Source: Bog-756 sp963769905 | GTDB taxonomy: Bacteria; Actinomycetota; Acidimicrobiia; Acidimicrobiales; RAAP-2 | Direction: 5' to 3' | Length of the DNA stretch: 64,000 bases | Assembly (NCBI GenBank): GCA_963769905.1 | Contig: CAVYNG010000001.1 | Span: forward strand, 62,001 to 126,000 | Shown here: one piece after another, positions 26,576-36,834 of the stretch | Layout: each line of letters starts with the position of its first letter | How positions within the stretch are numbered: position 1 is the stretch's first letter | Notes under the pieces: model-generated | What the model saw: only the letters and a program-made list of their open reading frames with translations | The model's database searches: none | Told to the model about the DNA's origin: nothing | Position numbers and translations under genes: made by a program

Positions 26576-27721
26576 GTGACCGACGCCCCCGGCATCGAGA
26601 TTCCGGCCAACCTGCTCCCCGATGACGGGCGCTTCGGCTCTGGCCCCTCGAAGGTTCGACCGGAGGCGGTCGAAGCCCTCGCTGCCGCGTCGGGGACCTA
26701 CCTCGGGACGAGCCATCGTCAACGCACGGTCAAGTCCGTCGTCGGCAGCGTGCGAGAGGGCCTGCGCGAGCTGTTCTCGCTCCCCGAGGGGTACGAGGTG
26801 GTGCTCGGGAACGGCGGCACCACCTCGTTCTGGGACGCGGCGACGTTCTGCCTCATCGAGAAGAAGAGCCAGCACCTGAGCTTCGGCGAGTTCTCCTCGA
26901 AGTTCGCGACCGCGGCGTCGGACGCTCCCCACCTCGAGGAGCCCGAGGTCATCAGCGCACCGGTGGGCGCCCGCCCCGAACCGATCTCTCGCGAGGATGT
27001 CGACCTCTACGCGCTCACCCACAACGAGACCTCGACCGGGGTGATGATGCCGATCGCAAGGCCGAAGGGTGCCGGGGCGCCGGCGGCCGGGGGTGGGCTG
27101 GTGGCGGTCGACGCGACCTCGGGCGCCGGGGGCCTGCGGGTCGAGGCCGAACAGTTCGACGCCTATTACTTCGCGCCGCAGAAGTGCTTCGGGTCCGACG
27201 GCGGGCTCTGGCTGGCCCTGCTCTCGCCAGCGGCTCAGGAGCGGGTGGCACGGATCGCGGAAGGGGGACGCTGGGTACCGGCGTCGCTCGACCTGCTGAT
27301 CGCGCTCGAGAACTCGAAGCTCGACCAGACCTACAACACGCCCGCCCTCGCCACGCTGTTCCTCCTCGACCACCAGGTCACCTGGTTCAACAAGCAAGGG
27401 GGCCTCGAGTTCTCTGCGGGTCGCTGTGACCGCTCGTCCGAGATCCTCTACACGTGGGCGGAGGCCTCGGACTTCGCGACCCCCTTCGTGACCGCACCGA
27501 ATGACCGGAGCCACGTGGTGGGGACCATCGACCTCGACGCCTCGATCGACGCGGCTGTCGTCGCGGCCGTGCTGCGGGCGAACGGCGTGGTGGACACCGA
27601 GCCGTACCGCAAGCTCGGCCGGAACCAGCTCCGCATCGCGATGTTCCCTGCGATCGACCCTGAGGACGTCGCAGCGCTCTGCGCCTGCGTCAACTACGTG
27701 GTCGGCGCGCTCACCGCCTGA
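26576..27721 (+). CDS. serC: Phosphoserine aminotransferase, actinobacterial type
   Basis: Second step of serine synthesis: glutamate to phosphohydroxypyruvate amino transfer. 381 residues. Begins with DGRFGSGPSKVRPEAVEAL, contains LGTSHRQRTVK, VLGNGGTTSFWDAATF, the PLP lysine in FAPQKCFGSDGGLW, and ends QLRIAMFPAIDPEDV, all typical of the actinobacterial SerC group. An ATG at 26564 is in frame, but GTG at 26576 fits a leaderless start. Divergent from the aminotransferase-serA operon. Confidence 0.95.
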   Translation: MTDAPGIEIPANLLPDDGRFGSGPSKVRPEAVEALAAASGTYLGTSHRQRTVKSVVGSVREGLRELFSLPEGYEVVLGNGGTTSFWDAATFCLIEKKSQHLSFGEFSSKFATAASDAPHLEEPEVISAPVGARPEPISREDVDLYALTHNETSTGVMMPIARPKGAGAPAAGGGLVAVDATSGAGGLRVEAEQFDAYYFAPQKCFGSDGGLWLALLSPAAQERVARIAEGGRWVPASLDLLIALENSKLDQTYNTPALATLFLLDHQVTWFNKQGGLEFSAGRCDRSSEILYTWAEASDFATPFVTAPNDRSHVVGTIDLDASIDAAVVAAVLRANGVVDTEPYRKLGRNQLRIAMFPAIDPEDVAALCACVNYVVGALTA

Positions 27722-27839
27722 AGAAGGCCAGGTGATCGGGGGGCGGCCCCCTCCGGCACAACCCCCTCTCGAGCGCCTACCCGCTGGCGGCCCGTGGCCT
27801 TCTGCCTATCCAGCACGCCCGGAGGTTGCTGCCAATTCC

Positions 27840-27882
27840 TGCCCGCACCCCAGAGGTCTTACTGCCCGCACCCCGGAGGTCT
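27840..27882. repeat. 23-bp direct repeat pair
   Basis: tgcccgcaccccagaggtct (27840-27859) recurs at 27863-27882 with one change (a to g). Non-coding, directly before the 10-bp repeat array. Confidence 0.75.
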
Positions 27883-27890
27883 CTTCGGAT

Positions 27891-27950
27891 ACGTGATGTA
27901 ATGTGATGTAAGATGATGTATGATAATGTAACGTGATGTAGAGTGATGTC
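27891..27950. repeat. Six 10-bp direct repeats, consensus TGATGTA
   Basis: Six consecutive decamers (acgtgatgta, atgtgatgta, agatgatgta, tgataatgta, acgtgatgta, gagtgatgtc), each with TGATGT(A) in the same register. The block is AT-rich inside a very GC-rich region. The 10-bp spacing places every copy on the same DNA face, as in arrays bound by a cooperative protein. Function unknown. Confidence 0.8.
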
Positions 27951-28082
27951 ACGGCCGGGGAGAGACCTGGGGGAACACCGGAGCATCTCGTTGACGGCGA
28001 GCCGGGATGCAGCAGGAGTCGGAGGGGATCGACCTGTGACGCGCACCGAGCCGAACCAGGCGGTTCGCCGGATCGCGATCCG

Positions 28083-28619
28083 CTACGGCGAGCCGGCGAT
28101 GTCGCCCTCGACCCAGCGCGACCGCAGATCCTCGAGCCAATCCGGGAGGTCGATCGGAGGGTCGGGCAACGCGACCGCGTCCTGGCGAGCGAGCGCGGCC
28201 TCGAAGGAGGACGGGTCGTCGCCCCAGGAGCGGGGATCACCCATCATCACCTCGTAGAGGATCACACCGTCGGGCCCCGCCACGAACGGGCCGAACGCTG
28301 CACCGAGCGGGAGCTCGATGTGGGTGCCCGCAGGGCAGTAGCGGTCACCGCACCAGAGCTCGCCCCTCACCACGAAGACGACGTGGGAGCTGTAGTGGCC
28401 GTGGCGGCGCACCACCATCCCCGGGTCCCACTTCGCGTAGAGGGACAGGTACTGGGGGTCGGGCGAGAAGGCCAGCCACTTCTCCCAGACTGACGAGGTG
28501 GACCCGTCCGCATTGCGGATCGACTTGACCTGCTGCCAGGGGACGTCTGGATCGTCGAGATGGCGGAACGTGGGCTCGAGGCCCGGGACCTTGACGGCAG
28601 CTTCCTCGGGTGTTCCCAC
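28083..28619 (-). CDS. Cupin-fold protein, unknown function
   Basis: 178 residues. The central part (about 60-125) reads like a cupin barrel: MVVRRHGHYSSHVVFVVRGELWCGDRYCPAGTHIELPLGAAFGPF, with possible metal ligands in the first histidines, and a conserved-looking WGDDPSSFEAAL tail. (Quoted in short pieces: RRHGHYSSHVVFVVRGEL; PAGTHIELPLGAAFGPF.) GTG start, 24 bases past a hairpin that follows ilvC, so it may be expressed by read-through. Confidence 0.6.
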   Translation of the reverse strand: MGTPEEAAVKVPGLEPTFRHLDDPDVPWQQVKSIRNADGSTSSVWEKWLAFSPDPQYLSLYAKWDPGMVVRRHGHYSSHVVFVVRGELWCGDRYCPAGTHIELPLGAAFGPFVAGPDGVILYEVMMGDPRSWGDDPSSFEAALARQDAVALPDPPIDLPDWLEDLRSRWVEGDIAGSP

Positions 28620-28643
28620 GTGCTCGTCCGCTCAGCCGACCAG

Positions 28644-28674
28644 CCGAATCATTCGGATCATCCGAGTGATTCGG
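28644..28674 (-). terminator. Hairpin directly after ilvC
   Basis: Starting at the base next to the ilvC stop: outer arms CCGAATCA (28644-28651) and TGATTCGG (28667-28674), inner arms TCGGA and TCCGA, loop TCA. A strong 13-pair stem with one mismatch but no T-tract; it may end or attenuate the ilvBNC transcript. Confidence 0.55.
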
Positions 28675-29700
<1,026 letters not shown>

Positions 29701-29702
29701 GA

Positions 29703-30253
29703 TCAACCTGCCTTGGTCTGGTCGACGGAGTGGAGGTGTTGTGACCCGCGGTCGGCCCGATCCAGCATAGGCAGCGCCACTCGGCCGGTCCTCTGCATGT
29801 CGACGATGCCGTACCCGCGGATGAGCTCTTCGAAATCGTCGAGTTTGCTCGGTGCACCGGCGAGCATGACCGTCAGCCGGTCGAGCCCGACGTCGACGAT
29901 CTTCCCCTCGAACACGCCGACCAACTGGATCACCTGGCCGCGGGTCTCCGGGCCGGCCTCGACCGTCGCCAGCAGGAGCTCGCGCTCCCTCGACGTCGCG
30001 GGGTCGAGCTCGGTGATCGAGACCACCGGCACCAGCTTGTGGAGCTGGTTCATGATCTGCTCGAGGGGAGCCGATTCCACGTCGACCACGATGGTGATCC
30101 GGCTGAGCCGCTCGTCGTCGGTCGGCGCGACCGCGAGGCTGAAGATGTTGAAGCCGCGCCGAGAGAAGAGCCCCGCGACCCGGGCGAGCACACCAGACTT
30201 GTTCTCGACCAACACCGTCAGCGTGTGATGACGCTTGTCCGCGCCGTAGACGC

Positions 30254-30257
<4 letters not shown>
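29703..30257 (-). CDS. ilvN: Acetolactate synthase small regulatory subunit
   Basis: Regulatory subunit conferring valine feedback control on IlvB. 184 residues: N-terminal ACT domain (HTLTVLVENKSGVLARVAGLF, then RGFNIFSLAVAPTDD) and ACT-like C-terminal domain (RELLLATVEAGPETRGQVIQ; MQRTGRVALPM). The start overlaps ilvB by four bases (ATGA). Confidence 0.96.
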
Positions 30258-32077
<1,820 letters not shown>

Positions 32078-32155
32078 CGGTGCTCCTTGTCGGACGGTGA
32101 CTGCTCTGCGATCGGGCGGTTCGTGCGGCGTGTCGTGCGGTCGTGGCGGGACATG

Positions 32156-32181
32156 AAAACGACCTCCCGTCTGGGAGGTCG
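32156..32181 (-). terminator. Attenuator terminator of the ilvBNC operon
   Basis: On the minus strand: CGACCTCCC, loop AGAC, GGGAGGTCG, then TTTT. A perfect 9-bp stem plus T-run, 34 bases after the leader-peptide stop and 78 bases before the ilvB ATG: an intrinsic terminator in the leader. Confidence 0.85.
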
Positions 32182-32214
32182 AGGGGCGCACGCGGCGAGA
32201 GGGCGTCGCGTGCG

Positions 32215-32265
32215 CTACGAGACGAGTACCAGGGTGGTCGGGGTGCGTGCTGTACCGGTTCGCAT
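32215..32265 (-). CDS. ilvB leader peptide (16 aa)
   Basis: Encodes MRTGTARTPTTLVLVS. The run Leu-Val-Leu-Val near its end are control codons for the end products of the operon, and threonine (isoleucine precursor) is also frequent. Stalling there would stop the downstream terminator from forming. Position between promoter and terminator is classical for ribosome-mediated attenuation. Confidence 0.8.
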   Translation of the reverse strand: MRTGTARTPTTLVLVS

Positions 32266-32272
32266 GGTCCGT

Positions 32273-32773
32273 TCATTGTGGCACGCCCGGCTGCGCCGTA
32301 TCAAGCGTTGCCGACCCTCCGTCTGCGGTCCACGTCCTCGTCCGGTGCCCACCGTCCTCCACGACGAAGTACCCGACCTCGGTCACGTCGATCGAGAAGA
32401 GGTGGAAGTCGCCCTCGGGCCGCCAGCCGATGTGTTCCTCGAGCGCCGCGCAGTACCGTTCCCGGCGGATCGGGTCCTCGACCGGCAGTGCGCGGCCGTA
32501 GACCTTCACGTCGCCCTCGGTGCCCGCCTTGTCCGACACGGTCGAGTGGACCACACAGCGCGGGTCGCGGAGGAGGTCGACCGCCTTCCGGGAGAGCCAC
32601 ATCATCCCGAGCAGCAGGTCGCCGTCGACGATCAGCGGCTCGACCGGGCTGATCCGCGGCCATCCGTTCGCGCGCAGGGTCCCGACGAGCACCAGCCCGT
32701 CGGCGTCGAAGCGCGTCTCGGCCATCCCGGCGAACTCCGGGTCATCGGCGCGGAACTCGTCCCAGGTGGCCAT
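32273..32773 (-). CDS. Pyridoxamine 5'-phosphate oxidase-family protein
   Basis: 166 residues, split-barrel flavin fold: MATWDEFRADDPEFAGMAE at the start, then LVLVGTLRANGWPRISPVEPLIVDG and LLLGMMWLSRKAVDLLRDPR. Actinobacterial members bind FMN, F420 or haem; the cofactor is not determinable here. ATG at 32773 with AGGAGG five bases upstream. 16 bases after ilvD; its last codons overlap the ilvB promoter. Confidence 0.8.
   Translation of the reverse strand: MATWDEFRADDPEFAGMAETRFDADGLVLVGTLRANGWPRISPVEPLIVDGDLLLGMMWLSRKAVDLLRDPRCVVHSTVSDKAGTEGDVKVYGRALPVEDPIRRERYCAALEEHIGWRPEGDFHLFSIDVTEVGYFVVEDGGHRTRTWTADGGSATLDTAQPGVPQ
32275..32304 (-). promoter_or_regulatory. Promoter of the ilvBNC operon
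   Basis: TTGATA (32304-32299), 18-base spacer, CACAAT (32280-32275). The expected start is a few bases before the leader-peptide ATG. It overlaps the 3' end of the upstream pyridoxamine-oxidase-like gene. Confidence 0.6.
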
Positions 32774-32789
32774 CGCCGCCTCCTGACGT

Positions 32790-34505
32790 TCAAGCTTCGG
32801 TGACGGCCCCCCGCTCGGCCCCGGTGACCAGCCGCGCGTACTTGGCCAGCACCCCGCTCGTGTAGCGCGGGGGCGGGTGCTTGAGCGCACGTCGGCGGCG
32901 GTCGATCTCGGCCTCGTCGACGTGGAGATCGATGGTGTGTCCGGTCACGTCGACTGCGATGCGGTCCCCGTCGGCGACGAGGGCGATCGGTCCACCGTCG
33001 ACAGCTTCCGGGGCGACGTGGCCGATGCAGAAGCCGTGCGTCCCACCCGAGAACCGGCCGTCGGTCACCAGGGCACAATCAGCGCCGCGCCCGACCCCCT
33101 TCATCGCGCCGGTCACCGCCAGCATCTCGCGCATCCCCGGGCCGCCCTTCGGCCCCTCGTAGCGGATCACCACCACCGTGCCGGGCTCGATCGCGCCGGC
33201 GAGGATCGCTTCCATGGCGAGGTCTTCGCCGTCGAAGACCCGCGCCGGCCCCTCGAAGGTCAGCTGGTCGATGCCGGCCACCTTGACGACCGCCCCGTTC
33301 GGGGCGAGCGATCCGGTGAGCACCGCGATCCCGCCTTGGGCGTGGATCGGCCGGTCGATCGGATGGACGACGTCGCCGTCGGGGGCGGGGGGATCGAGCG
33401 CGGCGAGGTTCTCGGCGACGGTCTTGCCGGTGACGGTCACGCAGTCCCCGTGGAGGAGCCCTGCCGCGAGGAGCTCGGCCATGACCACCGGCACACCGCC
33501 GATCCGGTCGAGATCGGCCATGTGGAAGCGGCCGTGCGGTTTGGTGTCGGCGAGGTGCGGCACCCGTGCCGCCACGGCATTGAAATCGGAGAGCTCGAGC
33601 TCCACCCGTGCCTCGGTCGCGATCGCCAGCAGGTGGAGCACCGCGTTGGTCGAGCCCCCGAGCGCCATGGTCACCGCGATCGCGTTCTCGAAGGCCTCCT
33701 TGGTCATGATCTGGCGCGGCCGGATGCCCTCCCGCAGGAGATCGACGACCGACCGGCCGCTCGAGAAGGCTGCGTCGTCGCGGCGGCGGTCGACCGCCGG
33801 AGCTGACGAGCTCCCCGGAAGCGACATGCCGAGCGCCTCGGCCACCGAGGCCATCGTGTTGGCGGTGAACATGCCGGCGCACGACCCCTCGGTCGGGCAG
33901 GCATTGTGCTCGATGAGGCTCAGCTCCTCGTCGCTCAGCGCGTCCACCGCGTTAGCCCCGACCGCCTCGAAGACCGAGGTGATGTCGAGGGCACGGTCGC
34001 GGGCCCGACCCGGGAGGATGGTGCCGCCGTAGAGGAACACCGAAGGCAGGTTGAGGCGGGCGGCCGCCATCAGCATGCCGGGGAGCGACTTGTCGCAGCC
34101 GGCGAGGGTCACCATCGCGTCGAAGCGCTCGGCGTGCATCATCGTCTCGACAGAGTCGGCGATGACCTCGCGGCTGACGAGAGAGGCACGCATGCCCTCG
34201 TGGCCCATCGAGATGCCGTCGGAGACCGCGATGGTCACGAACTCGAACGGAAAGGCGCCCGCGTCGCGGACGCCGTCCTTCGCCCGCTTGGCCAGCCGGT
34301 CGAGCGGCAGATTGCACGGGGTGACCTCGTTCCACGAGGACACCACCCCGATCTGGGGCTTGTCCCAGTCGGCGTCGGTCATGCCGACCGCTCGAAGCAT
34401 CGCCCTGGCCGGAGCCCGGGTCGGGCCGTCGGTCACCTCGAAGCTGCGCGGCTTGATGCCGATCAGCGGTGCCTCGGAAGGATCACGTGGGGTCTCGTTG
34501 GCCAT
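32790..34505 (-). CDS. ilvD: Dihydroxy-acid dehydratase
   Basis: Dehydrates 2,3-dihydroxy acids to 2-keto acids for Val/Ile. 571 residues. Fe-S cluster cysteines in SSWNEVTPCNLPLD, VTLAGCDKSLPGM and HNACPTEGSCAGMFTANTM; VTDGRFSGGTHGFCIGHVAPEA near the end. Its ATG is leaderless (TACCAT six bases upstream). It precedes the oxidase-like gene and then the ilvBNC leader on the same strand. Confidence 0.97.
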   Translation of the reverse strand: MANETPRDPSEAPLIGIKPRSFEVTDGPTRAPARAMLRAVGMTDADWDKPQIGVVSSWNEVTPCNLPLDRLAKRAKDGVRDAGAFPFEFVTIAVSDGISMGHEGMRASLVSREVIADSVETMMHAERFDAMVTLAGCDKSLPGMLMAAARLNLPSVFLYGGTILPGRARDRALDITSVFEAVGANAVDALSDEELSLIEHNACPTEGSCAGMFTANTMASVAEALGMSLPGSSSAPAVDRRRDDAAFSSGRSVVDLLREGIRPRQIMTKEAFENAIAVTMALGGSTNAVLHLLAIATEARVELELSDFNAVAARVPHLADTKPHGRFHMADLDRIGGVPVVMAELLAAGLLHGDCVTVTGKTVAENLAALDPPAPDGDVVHPIDRPIHAQGGIAVLTGSLAPNGAVVKVAGIDQLTFEGPARVFDGEDLAMEAILAGAIEPGTVVVIRYEGPKGGPGMREMLAVTGAMKGVGRGADCALVTDGRFSGGTHGFCIGHVAPEAVDGGPIALVADGDRIAVDVTGHTIDLHVDEAEIDRRRRALKHPPPRYTSGVLAKYARLVTGAERGAVTEA

Positions 34506-34511
34506 GCAGGA

Positions 34512-34517
34512 ATGGTA
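34512..34517 (-). promoter_or_regulatory. -10 box of ilvD (leaderless)
   Basis: TACCAT on the minus strand, six bases before the ilvD ATG, with no Shine-Dalgarno sequence. Confidence 0.6.
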
Positions 34518-34578
34518 GGCGCACGGCGGCTGGCTCGATCCGTAGTGACAGACGGGCTCACTCAGCCGTCACTTCGCG

Positions 34579-34644
34579 CCGGACTCCGCCCGCACGCGAC
34601 CCGGACTCCGCCCGCACCCGACCCGGACTCCGCCCGCACGCGAG
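34579..34644. repeat. Three 22-bp direct repeats
   Basis: ccggactccgcccgcacgcg-ac repeated at 34579, 34601 and 34623 with one or two changes. Non-coding, between ilvD and the terminator of the IPT-protein gene. Its core gcccgcacc also occurs in the repeats at 27840. Confidence 0.75.
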
Positions 34645-34671
34645 AGGACCAGGGGCGAACCCCTGGTCCTC
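34644..34671 (-). terminator. Perfect 12-bp hairpin after the IPT-protein gene
   Basis: GAGGACCAGGGG, loop CGAA, CCCCTGGTCCTC. A perfect stem with a tetraloop, 31 bases beyond the stop of the gene ending at 34703. No strong T-run follows, but placement suggests transcription termination. Confidence 0.65.
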
Positions 34672-34702
34672 GTCGCGGAATGCGGAATGCGAGATGGACC
34701 GA

Positions 34703-36592
34703 TCAGGTGACCGCGGCCATCCCCACCATCGGCGCGTTGAGCTTCAGCCCGCCGGCGGAGCCCCAGAAGACGGCGTCCGGGTAGCTGAAGATGCCGCCGT
34801 CGCCAGCGACCAGCCAGTAGCCGCCGCCGTCGGGACTCGTCGCGATGCCGACTACCGGGGCGTCGAGCTTCAGCCCACCGGCCGAGCCGAGGAACGGTGC
34901 GCCTGCGCCGTAGTTGAAGACCCCGCCGTCGGCGGTCGCCAGCCAGTAGCCGTTGCCCCCCGGTGCGGCGGAGATGCCGACGGCCGGTGCGACCAGCTTG
35001 AGGCCGCCTGCCGAGCCGAGGAAGGCGGCGTCACCGAAGGAGAAGACCCCTCCGTCGGCCGCGACCAGCCAGTACCCGTTGCCGTCGGGCGTCGACGCCA
35101 TGCCGACCACCGCCGCGTTCAGATGGGTACCGCCCATCGAGCCGAAGAACTCGGCGTCACCGAAGGAGAAGACCCCTCCGTCGGCCGCGACCAGCCAGTA
35201 CCCGAAGCCGTCGGGGGTGGCGGCGATGCCGACCACCGGCGAGTTGAGGGTGAGGTTGCCGGTCGAGCCGTAGAAGGAGGCGTCGCCGTAGGAGAACACC
35301 CCGCCGTCACTCGCCGTCAACCAGTAGCCGCCCCCGTCGGGCGTCGGCGCGATGCCGACCACCGGCTTGTTGAGGTGAAGGCTGCCGGCAGAGCCCTCGA
35401 AGGGCGGGTTCCCGTAGGTGAACACGCCCCCGTCGGACGCACCGAGCCAGTAGCCGGCCCGGTAGCTGAACCGGTCCTGGAGCCCGACCGGCGACTGCGG
35501 CAGGTTCGACGCCGGCACGGTCACCCTGATGTTGGCCACGCCGGTTCCCGGAGGTGCGGTCGCGGTAATCGAGGTGGCCGAGTTGACCATGAAGTTGGTC
35601 GCCGGCGTGTTGCCGTCGAAATCGACTGCGGTCGCTCCTGTGAACCCGGTGCCGGTGATGGTGACCGAGGTACCCCCGGCGGGCGGTCCGGTGCTCGGAC
35701 TCACTCCGTTCACGATCGGTCCGTCGGTGTACGTGAACAGCTCGGTCGAGGACGGCCCCGAGGGCGTGGTGACCTGGACTTGCACCGTGCTCCCGACCGT
35801 CCCCGGCGGCGAGACTGCGATGATCGAGTTCGGCGTGACACTCCTGAAGCTCGTCGCGTGGATGCCACCGAAGGTCACCGCGGACGGGTTGGAAAGGAAG
35901 TTTCCGACGATCTTGACCGACGTTCCACCGGCGGACGGTCCGGCGTTCGGCAACAGCCCTTGGAGCTGACCGGCCGGAGTGTGGATGGGCGCCGATGCGA
36001 TCTGCTCAGCGGGCGTCGTGCAAGGCGCGGTCAAGGGTCCCATGCCATTGACGAAGGGGTTGAGCGTGCCCGACGTTCCGGTCAAAACGGCGACGGACGA
36101 CGCTCCGCTGCTAAGCGCGCTGAACGCGGCGTCCGGGGCCGGCGCAGTCAGATTGATCGGAGTCGTGGGAGTGGCGGGAACGGTAATCGGATTGATCGTG
36201 AAGGTGACCGGCACGGAAGAAGGGCTCGCGCCCGTCGATGACAAAGTTGAAGTGAAGGTGCCGGTGACCACGGCGTTCGGGCCGAACGCTCCGACGACGA
36301 GGTTCTGAAAGGCGACAGAGAGCTGGGTCTGGAGCCCCAACCCCGTCGCCACGAACGACTGGCCCGGCGAAACCGGATTCGGCGAGATCCTTCCAGTAAC
36401 CGTCACTGGGAGGGCCGTCGGTCCTAGGACTGCCAGGGTACAGTTCGCTGAGAACTGTGGCGTGTCGGCGCCTGCGGTCCCTCCCGATCCCGCCAGGGCC
36501 AGTCCGACCGTTCCGGCCAGCCCTGCCGCCGCCAACGCCACTGCGCCACCCAGCGATGCCAGGCGAACCGGCAGTGTTCGTCTTGATCTCAT
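34703..36592 (-). CDS. Secreted IPT/TIG and GYWL-repeat protein
   Basis: 629 residues. A signal peptide (about 1-43: VRLASLGGAVALAAAGLAGTV, cleavage near AGADTPQ), a Thr/Val-rich beta domain, two IPT/TIG domains (GLLPNAGPSAGGTSVKIVG; GVSPSTGPPAGGTSVTITG), then six 42-residue repeats (YWL-x-A-x-DGGVF-x-YGD-x-x-F-x-GS-x-G) from about 378 to the end. Similar repeats occur in surface proteins of Acidimicrobiia; I infer a propeller-like extracellular protein. ATG with AGGAGAGG upstream. Paralogue of the gene at 48514-51010. Confidence 0.85.
   Translation of the reverse strand: MRSRRTLPVRLASLGGAVALAAAGLAGTVGLALAGSGGTAGADTPQFSANCTLAVLGPTALPVTVTGRISPNPVSPGQSFVATGLGLQTQLSVAFQNLVVGAFGPNAVVTGTFTSTLSSTGASPSSVPVTFTINPITVPATPTTPINLTAPAPDAAFSALSSGASSVAVLTGTSGTLNPFVNGMGPLTAPCTTPAEQIASAPIHTPAGQLQGLLPNAGPSAGGTSVKIVGNFLSNPSAVTFGGIHATSFRSVTPNSIIAVSPPGTVGSTVQVQVTTPSGPSSTELFTYTDGPIVNGVSPSTGPPAGGTSVTITGTGFTGATAVDFDGNTPATNFMVNSATSITATAPPGTGVANIRVTVPASNLPQSPVGLQDRFSYRAGYWLGASDGGVFTYGNPPFEGSAGSLHLNKPVVGIAPTPDGGGYWLTASDGGVFSYGDASFYGSTGNLTLNSPVVGIAATPDGFGYWLVAADGGVFSFGDAEFFGSMGGTHLNAAVVGMASTPDGNGYWLVAADGGVFSFGDAAFLGSAGGLKLVAPAVGISAAPGGNGYWLATADGGVFNYGAGAPFLGSAGGLKLDAPVVGIATSPDGGGYWLVAGDGGIFSYPDAVFWGSAGGLKLNAPMVGMAAVT
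34718..35460. repeat. Six 126-bp repeats coding GYWL units (copy A)
   Basis: Six diverged 126-bp units inside the gene above. Each codes one YWL...DGG...GS-x-G...VG unit. The same unit length is found in the repeats at 48523-49270. Confidence 0.75.
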
Positions 36593-36821
36593 TTGCGCCT
36601 CTCCTCACGCTTCTTCGGGCGCGCACCCCCCGGGCCGCTCCTCCCAATTCCGACACGGCGATCGCGATCTCGCGACCAGCTGACGTAGTCGTCGTCCCCT
36701 GCCTGATCGTCAACTCCCCCAACCAGCAGCGCAACCTAGGGGAAGGCCCGGGCCAATGCAACAGGTCGTTTGTGCGAGTCGGCCCGACGCGTGCCCGCTC
36801 GGGCCCGCCTACCACCGGGCG

Positions 36822-36827
36822 TACAGT
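36822..36827 (+). promoter_or_regulatory. -10 box of the PhyH gene (leaderless)
   Basis: TACAGT, seven bases before the GTG at 36835. It supports that GTG as start. Confidence 0.55.
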
Positions 36828-36834
36828 TGGCGCG

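Larger units (their letters stand above)
27722..28082. other. Intergenic region between convergent genes, with repeats
   Basis: 361 bases between the serC and cupin stops. No gene is seen. An inverted repeat AGAAGGCCA (27722-27730) / TGGCCTTCT (27795-27803) could form a long stem. Two further repeat families are listed separately. Confidence 0.55.

Noticed and set aside
27891..27950. 10-bp repeats as CRISPR or replication origin
   Set aside because: Too short for CRISPR and no cas, dnaA or rep gene nearby; left as an unexplained array.
34469..36241. A 590-codon plus-strand frame across the first IPT gene
   Set aside because: Opposite strand of a gene with signal peptide and IPT domains; Arg/Asp-rich shadow coding caused by high GC.
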